This document shows positions 13,541 through 24,659 of a stretch of DNA of 64,000 nucleotides, one piece after another. The notes under the pieces are model-generated. The model did not search any database. It worked only from the letters and a program-made list of their open reading frames with translations, and had not been told where the DNA came from. Source of the DNA: Thelonectria olida (lineage: Eukaryota > Ascomycota > Sordariomycetes > Hypocreales > Nectriaceae). A program made the translations under genes and the position numbers. How positions within the stretch are numbered: the first letter of the stretch is position 1; each line of letters begins with the position of its first letter. The stretch spans positions 1,054,001-1,118,000 of the forward strand of contig JAGPYM010000001.1 in assembly GCA_020736575.1 (NCBI GenBank). Reading direction: 5' to 3'.

Positions 13541-16500
13541 ATGACTGCTTCCACCTTGAAACGCGGCATCCGCATCGCCATCGATCGTGGCGGTACCTTT
13601 ACCGACTGCGTGGGAGAGCACAATGGCGAGGAAATCATCATCAAGCTGCTCTCAGAGGACCCGGCCAACTACAACGATGCCCCGCTCGAAGGCATTCGTC
13701 GCATCATGAGCCATTTCCTCGCCCGAGACGTTCCCCGGGGAGAGGCTCTTGATACCTCCAAGATCGACTCCATCCGCATGGGAACCACCGTCGCCACCAA
13801 TGCTTTGCTTGAACGAAAGGGCGAGAAGATTGCCATGGTGGTCACCAAGGGCTTCAAGGATTGCTTGACTATCGGAAACCAGTCACGGCCCAAGATCTTT
13901 GACCTTGCCATTAGAAAGCCAGATGTCTTGTACGAACAAGTAGTTGAAGTTGATGAGCGTGTGACACTCGAGGACTACGCTGAAGACCCGGAGCGAACCA
14001 TGACTGAAGCCCAAGCTCAAGTTGGTACAAAGGAAGCAGAGGGAAAAGATCTTGTCCGGGGCACGTCTGGAGAGACTGTTCGAATCTTGAAAAGAGCCCA
14101 AGAAGACGAGATCCGCAGCAAGTTGAAAGACGTCTACAAGAGTGGAATTCGAAGTATTGCCGTTTGTCTCATGCACGGATATACCTTTCCAGGCCACGAA
14201 GCATTGATTGGGAAGATTGCAAAAGAGGTTGGATTTGAACACATCTCCTTGAGCCACGAATTGATGCCCATGATCAAGCTTGTGTCAAGAGCAACATCGG
14301 TTTGCGCCGATGCATATCTCACGCCCGCCATTCGCAAGTACATTGATGGCTTCCAAGCCGGATTTAAAGGCGGACTAGGAACTGAGAGCGTCAAACACGA
14401 AGAAGGCGCAAGAGGAGCCAGGTGCGAGTTCATGCAGAGTGATGGTGGACTTGTCGACGTGGACAAGTTTACTGGATTAAAGGCTATTCTGTCTGGTCCT
14501 GCTGGAGGTGTTGTCGGGTATGCCATGACTTCTTACGACGAGGAGACGAAGACACCAGTCATTGGATTTGACATGGTAAGAACTACGAACCCATCTCTCT
14601 TTCTAATGCTAACAAAATCAGGGCGGTACGAGTACAGATGTCTCAAGATATGGCGATGGAAGATACGAACACGTCTTTGAGACGACCACAGCAGGAGTCA
14701 CCATTCAATCTCCGCAACTTGACATAAACACCGTCGCCGCGGGCGGAGGCTCCCGCCTGTTCTTCAAGAATGGACTGTTTGTTGTTGGGCCTGAATCCGC
14801 TGGCGCACATCCAGGACCTGCTTGTTACCGCAAAGGGGGACCAGCTACGGTCACAGATGCGAACCTCTTTCTCGGTCGTCTATTGCCTGAATTCTTTCCC
14901 AAAATCTTTGGCAAAAACGAGGATGAAGGCCTAGATGTTGAGGCGAGCAGAAAGGTGTTGCAGGAACTGGCAGACAAAGTCAACCAAGAGACAGGCAAGA
15001 GTTTGTCGGCAGACGAGGTTGCGTATGGTTTCTTGACTGTTGCAAATGAAACGATGACAAGACCGATCCGATCCATTACAGAAGCCAAGGGGCACGACTC
15101 CTCAAAGCACCGTCTCGCCACATTTGGAGGCGCTGGTGGACAGCATGCCGTGGCTATTGCAGAATCTTTGGGCATCCAGCAGATCCTTGTTCATCGATAC
15201 TCCTCTGTCCTCTCTGCATATGGAATGGCTCTTGCCGATGTGGTTGACGAACGACAAGAGCCAGAGTCCAAAGTCTGGGAAGACAACGCTATTGGGGAGT
15301 TGAAGGAAAAGATGGAAAAGCTCAAGCAAAAGTCGCGCGCCTCTCTAAAGGAGCAGGGGTTCCAGGATGACGAAATTGCCTTTGAAGAATACCTCAACAT
15401 GAGATACCGCGGCACTGAGTCGGCTCTCATGATCATCAAACCCAGCGAAGAAGGGAGCAAGGACAATTGGGACTTTGGAGACGCCTTCATCAAGCAGCAC
15501 CGATACGAGTTTGGCTTTACCCTGGACGACAGAGACATCATCATCGATGATGTTCGCATCCGTGGTATTGGAAAGAGTTTCCGGCATAGTGAAGAGACTG
15601 TGGACCAGCAACTCAAGGCTGTGAAGCGTCAGGACGTCTTGGAGAAGAACAGACACGGCGCTCAGCAAGTGTACTTTGAGGGTGGAAGAAACGACACTCC
15701 CATTTACAAGCTTGAGAATCTCCAGGTTGGAGACTCGATCCGGGGGCCAGCCATGCTCGCCGACGGAACCCAGACAATCGTCGTGACGCCAAAGGCTGAG
15801 GCGCTCATCTTGAAGACACATGTCGTTATTAATCTCGACAAGGAGCATGCAAAGGAGGAGTAAGTCCCATCCCCAGTTACTCAGACATTTCTAACTCGGT
15901 GATAGAACATTGCACACAAAGGACCGCGAAGTAGACCCCATCATGCTGAGCATCTTTGGACATCGTTTCATGGCCATTGCAGAGCAAATGGGTCGCGCCT
16001 TGCAAAAGACCAGCGTCAGCACCAACGTCAAGGAGCGTCTCGACTTTTCCTGTGCCATCTTTGACGCCACTGGTGGACTTGTTGCCAACGCTCCTCATCT
16101 CCCTGTGCATTTGGGCTCAATGTCGACCTGTGTGCGAAGACAGGCCGAGATATGGAAGGGAAGGTTGGAGAAGGGAGACGTCATCATCTCCAACCACCCT
16201 TCGTACGGCGGCACTCATCTGCCAGATGTAACGTTATTGATGCCGGCCTTCGATGAAAAGGGCGAGAATATCTTGTTCTACGCTGCATCACGAGCGCACC
16301 ACGCTGACATCGGCGGCATCAGCGCTGGCAGCATGCCTCCTCATTCTAGAGAGCTCTATCAAGAGGGTGCATCCATTGCTAGCGAGAAACTTGTCAGCCA
16401 GGGCAAGTTCAACGAGAAGCGAGTTGTCGAGTTGTTCTACGACGAACCAGCTCAGTATCCTGGGTGCAGTGGTACTCGCACTCTCGCCGACAACATCAAC

Positions 16501-17697
16501 GACCTGAGAGCTCAAGTCTCGGCCAACCAGAAAGGTATCTCATTGATCGAAACGCTCATCGAAGAGTATGGCCAGGAGACGGTGCAGTTCTATATGGTCC
16601 ACATCCAAAAGAATGCCGAAACTTGTGTTCGACAGCTCCTCAAGCAAGTCTACAAACGCTTCGAGGGCAAAGAGCTGTCAGCTGTTGATCACATGGATGA
16701 CGGCTCTCCGATTCAACTCAAGATCACGATTGACCCTGAAAACGGGGAAGCCGAGTTCGACTTTGAGGGAACGGGCCCCGAGGTCTACGGCAACATCAAT
16801 GCGCCGCAGGCGATCACATACAGCGCCATCATCTATTGTCTGCGCTGTCTAATTTCCGAAGACATTCCCCTCAACCAGGGGTGCTTGAAGCCAATTCACG
16901 TCAAGATCCCACCCAAGTCCATCCTCTCTCCCTCGCCCGGCGCCGCAGTGGTTGGAGGAAACGTTCTCACCAGTCAGCGAATCACAGACGTCATCTTCAA
17001 AGCGTTCCAGGCATGCGCCGCCAGCCAAGGTGACTGCAACAACTTGACATTCGGCTTCGGAGGAAACCAGAGCGGCAAGCAGGCTGTCAAGGGCTTCGGG
17101 TACTATGAGACGATTGCTGGCGGGAGTGGTGCAGGGCCCGACTGGGAGGGTACCAGCGGCGTCCATGTGCACATGACAAACACTCGAATCACTGACTCGG
17201 AAATTTTTGAGAGACGGTACCCCGTCATCCTCCGCGAGTTCTCCATCCGTCCCAACTCTGGGGGTCAGGGTCAGCACCGCGGTGGAGACGGCGTCATCCG
17301 TGATATCGAGTTCCGCATCCCCCTCCAAGTCTCCATCCTCAGCGAGAGACGCGTGTACCACCCATACGGTCTCAACGGAGGCGAAGACGGAGAGTGCGGT
17401 CTCAACCTCTGGGTGCGCAAGGTTGAAAAGACAAACTGGGAGGCGTCGTTGAAGCGGTTCCACAACAAGGATGATGCAGGAGAGACTGAGACTGAGTACG
17501 AGGAACGTCACATCAACTTGGGAGCCAAGAATAGCGCGGCGATGAAGGCAGGTGACAGGATCATTGTGTGTACTCCGGGGGGTGGCGGATGGGGTCTCAA
17601 AGGAACCAAGGGCGTGGCCAAGCAACGAGTTGACCCGACTGAAGCTTGGAGGAAGGGGAGTGGTTCCGCGAGGGAGGAGGCAGCGTTGCAGGCTTAA
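13541..17697 (+). CDS. OXP1: 5-oxoprolinase (ATP-hydrolysing)
   Basis: Hydrolyses 5-oxo-L-proline to L-glutamate with ATP, the last step of the gamma-glutamyl cycle that recycles glutathione. Three exons: 13541-14575, 14622-15859 and 15906-17697, giving 1354 aa, close to yeast Oxp1 and animal OPLAH (about 1290). The N-terminal hydantoinase A half has the nucleotide-binding motif [25 protein letters not shown] and [12 protein letters not shown], and across intron 1 [20 protein letters not shown]. The C-terminal hydantoinase B half runs from [20 protein letters not shown] to CTPGGGGWG. Intron 2 joins HAKEE to [10 protein letters not shown] exactly between the two halves. ATG 13541 is preferred to 13499 because family members begin shortly before the DxGGTFTD motif. 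A (GAT)n run follows the stop codon closely. Confidence 0.96.
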
Positions 17698-20415
17698 ACA
17701 TGGGATGATGATGATGATGATGATGAAGAGGAGGAGAAGGGACATGCAGGATAGTGTCAATAAGGGGAAAGCTCTGCGAAGAGAATACTCGAGATTGAGA
17801 ATGGTAACGTAACAGCCATGTTCGGAGAGCCGCATCATTGGGTGGTGAAAGTGAGAACTGCCGCCCGTCCAAGTCATTTACCGACCCGCGAGCTACATCT
17901 GGTCTGACGTGCAGCGTGGGATCAGGCAGAAAAGCCGGAACAAGACAAGATGGACTCTGTCTACGTCTGCAGAGCCTCATGTTATCCATCGCCCGTGCCG
18001 AGATTGGTCGGAGAGTTGACTTGTTTACTGGAGACTCTCCATTTGGCCGAGTGCAAGGGGAAGAAGCAAAGCTGAGTCAGAGGTTTATTATTTGCAAAGA
18101 TCGAGACTGCGGCAAGGGGGTCGTTTGTCCGGAGACATTCTCGGGCAAGGCACAATCTCGCTGTCCCCTGCGGAAAGCCATGGCAAGATGAGGTTGAGAG
18201 GGCATGTCTAGGGGCTACGAGATGTGTACGTGTGTGTTCACGTGGTCTATGATTGCAGCGGTCATCATTTCGGGCGGTTTGACTTGCCAGTCTCAAGTTG
18301 GGCCTTTCCCGAGGGTGGATGCAGGAAAAGTGCAGGTTGTTGAGCGTTGGATGAGGCATGACTCTGTCTTGGCTCCTGGGAGAGGCCATATTGGATATGG
18401 ACCGGACGAGGGTTAAGATGGGCGTTCAGAAGAGTGGCCCAATAGTTGAGTTGTTGGAGACAAGTCATCCCTTGGGTGGTTCGATGGGAAGAACGCCAGA
18501 ACGCCTGGCTTGTGTGAGGGGAGCGTATTGTGGCTTGGAATATTCCGAGTTGAAAGGCAGGAGGACGACAGCGTGTCGGTAGTTGAAGGTCGCTCACGGC
18601 ATTGTGGTGTCGAGGTTGAACGGGGGCTCTCGGCCGAAGAGGAGGCTCAAACAAGGTGAGTGCGTAACGTGAGTCAGGGTCGATACGGCGTGTTGGTTGC
18701 CATAGACTCACGGGTGCGGAATTGGGGTTTTTCAATTCCGCCTTGACTTGCACCTCGTCTGCTCGCTGTGAATCATGGCCGTCTTGAAAGACTGTGTGTG
18801 GACCGAGGGAATTAAAATATCTCGTGGACGGTCAAGGCAACAAGGCAGCTAGTTGAGGGGGGCAACGTGATACAGACGCCTTTTGCGAACTGCTCTTTTT
18901 TCTCACTGCATGCATTTGTTATTTAGCATCTATCAGTTAACTACTATCACACTCATCCGATCCCCCGCTCCTCTTGTCCCAGCCCTACGAGGATGGATGC
19001 AACAGGGATTCTACCTGCATTAGCTCGGCCGCGCTGATGGACCAGGGGTGAGACAAGAGCTAGACAAAGCCCCCCAACCTCCCTTCTTTTGCCGTTGTGG
19101 TCGAGCCGATCAATCAATCAATCTCGACTCTGCTCTCCCGGTGGACACCTCCAGGCTCCAGGATCTCTGCCTGAAGGTAGTGCCGGTGCAGCCTGGACGT
19201 GTGCATATCTCGACGCCCAATCGCACTCGACGCCGTCAGCCAAAACGTGGGCGGATGAAACCATCTCGGGCTGCATCTGATGTCCGGGAACCTTAACATC
19301 ACAGTCGGCAGTGCCAACCTGAGACTGGCATCGTTCTAGGGCGACGTGCTCCTCAGGCTCCTCAGGCATGAACCTGAGAAGTGGCTGGTTCACGCTTGTG
19401 ACCTCGGAGACTTTCCTGGTTTCTAAGGATGTTGACGGGTTCAACAGACAAAGACCGGGCGAAGCATGTGTTCCCCTCGTGAAGTCTCAGGCAAGAAGAG
19501 TGACTGACATGGCCGCATGTCTTGAGCTGGACCCGCCACGTCCATCACAGGTGATGCACTCAAAGGCGAGTCTTGTAGTCCAGTTGAATGAAGTCTAGAA
19601 TCGAGGGGGTGAGCCAGCATGTTGCTCGTTCAAGGTTGGCGAGTCTTCTTCACTTGAAAGGATTCAACACGCATGTGAAAAAAGGCAATCACTCCAGAGC
19701 CCTTTTTCAACCATCAATTACAGGTCTACATTACAAAACCCTACAAAGATGCCTTAATTTATTTCCTGTGACGAATCTCTTGCCGGAACTCGCTTGCGCT
19801 CCCCAGACCTCGTGGTCCAGGGCTTCTCGCTCTTCCACCCAAACATATCCAGCCCGCTTCTATTCGCCGGCAACCACCGTCTTGTAACCCCCCCGGTGGC
19901 CTCTCTATCTCTATATCTCTCTCTCTTTTAACTACCTGGGAATGTTCTACAAACCACCCCCCACCAACCTACAAAATGCCCGCCGCGGGTTGGGGGCCAA
20001 GCAGTATCCACAGCCCGAACAAGATTCACGCGAGATACTCCTCATGTGCGAGCTCGTCGCCCTCCGCCGTGACAAGGATAGCTACTGGTTCTTGTCCCTT
20101 TTTGCTTGTGTGTTTCTGCCTGAGACCAACAAGTTCTCGTCGTGTCTCTCTGCGTGGCCCCCTTGAGTCATTTCGGCGGGCGAGACTGAGGGGGGCGTGT
20201 AGGAGAATCGTCAGTCCCAATGGCCAAAACGGGCTGCTTGCCATTTTCCAGCTCTTCGATTCGCTCTTTGAGATTGCGGCTCTTTCTCTCTGGATGTGTG
20301 CAACGCAGAGGTCGCTGCCATGGACGCCCCTCTGCTATTTAGACGCTGCGTGCCACGGCCTGATGAGGCACTCGGGCATCCTCCTCCTCTCTCCTGGACT
20401 CGATAACCATACAAG
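17698..20415. other. 2.7-kb intergenic stretch without a supported gene
   Basis: A trinucleotide tract (GATGATGAT..., then GAGGAG) lies just after the 5-oxoprolinase stop (17704-17737). Further right there are only scattered short open frames with no protein-like composition. A CT-rich stretch (19900-19930) precedes the NmrA-like gene and is probably in its promoter or leader. Confidence 0.5.
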
Positions 20416-21501
20416 ATGCGTATTGCTATAGCTGGCGGGGGCGGCCTCGGCTACCTCATTGCCAAAGCCCTTTCCGAAGCACCAACAGCTTACAGTGTCG
20501 TTGTTCTGTCAAGATTCGTGAGTTCCTCCTCCCTATGTGAATACTATATACTAGAGCGTTGCTAACTAGGATAGGCCCGGACCGACTATGCGGCGCTCGA
20601 CATCCAAGTCCTAATCGCCGACTACAACGACCCTGCGAGCCTCGGGTTCTCCCTGCAGGGCGTGAACCTCGTCATATCCGTCGTCCAGGGCGCCGAGCAG
20701 TTGACTCTGATCACGGCCGCCGCCAACGCCGGCGTCCAGCTGTTCGTGCCCTCAGAGTTCGAAGGCAAGCTCAACAAACGACCCTCCCGCAACGATCCCC
20801 TCGACGCGGGGGGCTATGCGGCCCAGGCTCGGGCCCTGCTGCGACGATATGCCGAGGGCGGGGGCATGCAGTACACCGTCTTCTCGTGCGGCATCTTCAT
20901 GGAGCGGTTCCACCCGTCTGGCCTCGCAGCCTTTGGCATGGGCGAGAGCTCGGGTCTGTCCGACCCCGGCATGTATCTCCTTGACCTCACGAACACGGCG
21001 GCCGAGATTGTGGAGCGCAACGAAAAGGGGCACTCGGTGCGCATCTGCATGACGTCGGTGTACGATGTCGCCCAGTTCATCGTCGCCGCCATCCAGTTGA
21101 ACCCAGGGACCTGGGGGCGCGAGTGGACTATGAAAGGCGACAAGATGTCACTCCAGGACCTTGTCGGCACCTGCGGGAGGTTCTTCAATAGTAAGTTGGC
21201 CAGAGCTGCAGATGGACACATCCCACGAAACGACCCAATAGCTAATTACTTTGCGTGCACAGCTACATTCCAGATCCAGTATAGGCAGGTAGCCCAGCTG
21301 CCTCCGTGGATCGCCCACTACCAACAGCAAGGAGACTACGAGTCCGCAGCGCAGTACCAGCGGCTCCTCTCGACGGCCGAGGGGCGATACGAGTTCAACA
21401 CGGCCACCTTGAACGACGCCATCCGCGAGAGCCCGTTTGTCGACGTTCGTCCGACGAGGTTCCGCGAATGGCTGGAGAGTGTCTACCCACCAGAGACTTG
21501 A
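20416..21501 (+). CDS. NmrA/isoflavone-reductase-like NAD(P)-binding oxidoreductase
   Basis: Protein of the atypical short-chain dehydrogenase group (NmrA-like/phenylcoumaran benzylic ether and isoflavone reductase family), with unknown substrate. Exons are 20416-20517, 20575-21190 and 21263-21501, giving 318 aa. The first exon encodes the Rossmann start MRIAIAGGGGLGYLIAKAL (GxGGxG-like). Family features are VISVVQGAEQLTLITAAANA followed by LFVPSEFEG. The central lysine-type active-site region is replaced by ALLRRYAEGGGMQYTVFSCG, which fits the fungal branch of the family. Both introns have good GTGAGT/GTAAGT donors, and the first has GCTAACTAG before its acceptor. The gene stands alone with no pathway enzymes beside it, so the neighbourhood suggests no function. 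It could be a redox-sensing regulator rather than an enzyme. Confidence 0.85.
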
Positions 21502-21765
21502 CGAGCGAGTCGAAGCTGGTTGGTGGTGGCTTCAACTACGTAGCCATTGTGTGCGAGTATAGGTTTACGGGCGATATTTGTGCTTTGAGCTTGCGAGCCA
21601 CGACCCTTTTCCACTTTCTTTGTTTCGGTAGTTGGGTGTTGAAGAAGAGAATGGAGCTCACGCTCGGATTCCGATAGCTAACAACGCAACTCGATTATGT
21701 TTGGTCCTTTGCAAGTCTCTTCCAAACAACGTGATACTTCAACCTCGCTGCAGCCTCTCCAAAGC

Positions 21766-21884
21766 ACATACGACCATAGCCCCTAGAGAATACTGGATCC
21801 CGTCTGCTCTCCGAGCGTCAAACTGGGGAGCGCTTGAGTAGTAGTTGGGTCGGTGACGACCAGCGAATGCCAGGTGTTGTATGT
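21766..21884 (+). rRNA. rrn5S: 5S ribosomal RNA gene (dispersed, divergent variant)
   Basis: 119 nt. Helix I pairs ACATACGAC (21766-21774) with GTTGTATGT (21876-21884). The central 5S consensus CCCGTCTGCTC and the internal control region AGTAGTTGGGTCGGTGACGACC followed by AGCGAA are present. Helix II pairs GCCCCTAG with CTGGGGAGC with the usual bulged A. A T-rich stretch (CTTCTTTTTG, then eight T) just downstream would terminate RNA polymerase III. Compared with the common Sordariomycete 5S sequence as I recall it, helix II and the loop hairpin carry paired changes, so folding is kept. Single dispersed 5S genes are normal in this group, as in Neurospora. Confidence 0.9.
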
Positions 21885-22090
21885 AACTTCTTTTTGTCTT
21901 TTTTTTGCCTTGAACTGTCTGAATTGAACCTGAAACTCCCCTGACCTCTAGTTATGCGTTGTGTTGAACGTGTTGCCTTGAAACACTCCTCATCTCACGT
22001 TGGTAGCGGCTGGCGTTGAGCACTGCCGAATATGCCTGTTGTACCCCATCTCTTCTATCGCCCTCATGGTCGTCTACATCTAGCATCGGC

Positions 22091-23890
22091 CTACACCTCT
22101 TCGTTCGCCTTGGCTGGTGTATTGTCCGAGTCCGTCTCCTCTCCAAACTCGGTGACAATCCACAAGCAAAACTTTTCCCACTCTACCTGCCACTGTTGCA
22201 ATCTCTCCGCCTTGACTCCAGATCCCAAGCTCGCTTCCTTAACCCCCTTCATCCACTCCGCTTGGTTTTGGTCCTCGAAGGCAGCCCATCTCACACTGTT
22301 CTCGGCAAGGCTACCCAGGCCTGCCAGACCCAAGTTTTGCCAGCCTTGAAGCGCCTGCCAAAAGTCATGCGACATACCGGCCGTGTCTTGGCCCAACATG
22401 GCCGGATCGTCATTGCAGAGACTGCAGACAACGCCTCGTGCCAACAAAGCCGGAAGGGGGTGAGCAGTTACCGAGCCGCAAAGGCGGAGGACTTCGTTGG
22501 AAATGGGGCAAGACTCAATCAGGATGCGCTTCTCCTTTACCATGTCGATCAGGAGAGGGTGCTTGAAGAGACTGAAACCATGACCAATGCGTCGGGTCCC
22601 CAGCAAAATGGCGTCAAAAATGTTGTTGTCTGTGTCAGTGCCATCGCCAAGAGTCTCTCCGGCATGGAAAAAGAAGGGCAGGTTGACGCCCTCCTGAGCG
22701 CACTGCTTGCGGAACCAGAACAGCTCGGGGAGGAGGTCGGACAACGGTCTACCCAGGTCTTCAGGGCCAACGAGATCGAAACCGGCAATGAGATGTGGAT
22801 AAGCCATCTTGGTCATGATGCAGCAGTCCATGTTTTCCACAATCAATCTTGTGGGCCAGCTACGGAGGGCGGTCCAAATGGTCGTCAGCCCCCAAAATCC
22901 TTCACCCTCAGGAGACTTCTTGAATTGAGCGATTTCCTCCTCCAGGACTTGGAACATGTGGTTATAGTCCTTTTCAGGCTCCTCCTGGCGATCACGGCAA
23001 TAGTTCAGCGGCCACGTAAACCTGCGCTTGTTAGAAGAGTTGATCAAGGTTAGCAGAACGACGTACCGAAGCTCAGCCCAGTTCACGCCATCATCTTTCA
23101 GAGACTTCATGAGCTGACGTAGAAAGGCGCGGTACATGGGCTCGTAATGAATCATGGTTGCAACCACGACGAAGCACTTGGAAAACTTGACCCAGATTTC
23201 GTCGATGCCATGGTGGTGCTCGTGCATGTCGTCGGTAGAGAGTGTGCATCTGCTCTTAAGCCACTTGAGAAAGCCGGGCTTGCCACCGTGCGGGAATTCC
23301 TCTGCCACCTTTGTAATCTTGAGAAAGCTTTCTGGTTCATACTTTTCGTCCCAAACAGAACCTTCAGTCTTCTCCTGTGCTCTATAGCGAAAGTTCAACG
23401 ACGCATCTTCCCTGGCATCCGGGGTAGTAAGAGGCCGGTCACTTGACATGTGCATTCCAGGCGTGCGCAGGAGCTCCTCGAGAAGGAAATCAAAATTAAC
23501 CATGGCATCCATATGGGCGTGCAACAAAGCGCCCTTGGGCATGTGACGGACGATTTTCCAGAGCTTGGTTTTCTCCATGCGATCCTTGGCAAGCATAAAC
23601 ATCATTCCAGGAAAGATACACTCGTTTGAGGCCTGTGCAAGGTCCTCCTCGACCTGAGGTGTCCAGACAGTGGCATTCTCATGGTCTCGAATCTTCTCGA
23701 CAATTTCGCAGGCTCGTTGGGCGATGGGCGATAAGGAGGCCCTGAAGGATGAATCAGACCGGGTCTTTTGTTCCTGGGCGATCAGGCTGGTGCGGCCAGA
23801 GAGGTACTGTTGCAGAAACGGATCGGAGAGGGAGGGGATGTCCTGGGCAACCTCCTCCCACTCCTCGTTTGACATGGTATTCTCATTCAT
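22091..23890 (-). CDS. ADGF/CECR1-type adenosine deaminase family protein
   Basis: Metal-dependent hydrolase predicted to deaminate adenosine or a related purine. The intronless reading is 599 aa. The zinc ligands HAH (H124, H126 in LLHAHMDAM), the catalytic region FHAGETLGDGTDTDN, GHGFSLFKHPLL, ESCPISNE and the metal-binding CNDDPAML follow the family order. There is no signal peptide, so unlike animal ADGF it is probably intracellular. A 45-nt in-frame segment (23022-23066) looks like an intron, with a GTACGT donor, TGCTAACC and a CAG acceptor. Splicing gives WAELR-FTWPLNYCRD and a 584-aa protein that reads more like the family, so the shorter form is favoured. It is convergent with the 5S rRNA and NmrA-like genes. 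Confidence 0.88.
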   Translation of the reverse strand: MNENTMSNEEWEEVAQDIPSLSDPFLQQYLSGRTSLIAQEQKTRSDSSFRASLSPIAQRACEIVEKIRDHENATVWTPQVEEDLAQASNECIFPGMMFMLAKDRMEKTKLWKIVRHMPKGALLHAHMDAMVNFDFLLEELLRTPGMHMSSDRPLTTPDAREDASLNFRYRAQEKTEGSVWDEKYEPESFLKITKVAEEFPHGGKPGFLKWLKSRCTLSTDDMHEHHHGIDEIWVKFSKCFVVVATMIHYEPMYRAFLRQLMKSLKDDGVNWAELRYVVLLTLINSSNKRRFTWPLNYCRDRQEEPEKDYNHMFQVLEEEIAQFKKSPEGEGFWGLTTIWTALRSWPTRLIVENMDCCIMTKMAYPHLIAGFDLVGPEDLGRPLSDLLPELFWFRKQCAQEGVNLPFFFHAGETLGDGTDTDNNIFDAILLGTRRIGHGFSLFKHPLLIDMVKEKRILIESCPISNEVLRLCGSVTAHPLPALLARGVVCSLCNDDPAMLGQDTAGMSHDFWQALQGWQNLGLAGLGSLAENSVRWAAFEDQNQAEWMKGVKEASLGSGVKAERLQQWQVEWEKFCLWIVTEFGEETDSDNTPAKANEEV

Positions 23891-24659
23891 TTTGAGTGTT
23901 GTTTTTTTTGTGTGTTGCCTGAGTTGAAGAGGAAGAGGGGGGTTGACCAGTTCTTAGGCTTATGCTGAGTCTTGCTGAGTCTTCTGTTCCACGGGGTCCG
24001 GCGGGTGCCGCGGTCTGACAAGTTGGGGCGTTTCACGCAAAAAATCGCAGATCAAGTGGAATCCGTGAATCGTCGGGATTGCGCCAGACCGCTACAAGAA
24101 CAAGAGAAATATCTGGGGAGTGGTTATCCCCCAATAGGGCAGGTCGATGAAGTCGCAAAGAGCGGGGAGTGGGACAGGTACCAGCCAGGATGCAGGATGG
24201 CAACTGATGTTCTGATAAGTGAAGGTCACTGGAGCTGTAAAATGAAGAGAAGCTCTGAAGTTGTCAAAATAATTACAAAACGAGGTTTTCAAGGCATAGT
24301 AACGATGTATGAGGGTAGAGCAGTTTCGGATGGTTGTTGACGGTTAGTTGGTGATTGGCAGCGAACTGGATGATATCGGCCAGATCAGCCAACATGGTCC
24401 ACGTGACGCTACGACACCTGCCCAACTTCGCAGAACACCGCCTCCTTTGAGTCCTTCCTTCGTCCCTTGTATTCCAAATGATTAGATAATTCTAAGCATT
24501 GTTCGGGGATAACACTCGATGTGGCTGTAACTCGGATAATCCGTTCTCCGTTCGAAATTCGCGCTTCGAACTTGTGCTCCTCGGGCATATGAGTAACCTT
24601 CTCCTATCCACGTCATTATATACATACGACGCCCCATCAATGGCGCCTCATATTCGCAC
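23891..24659. other. Intergenic stretch between two minus-strand genes
   Basis: Promoter side of the deaminase gene and 3' flank of the acyl-CoA dehydrogenase gene. One 122-codon open frame (23972-24340) has no protein-like features. No RNA gene was seen. Confidence 0.45.
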
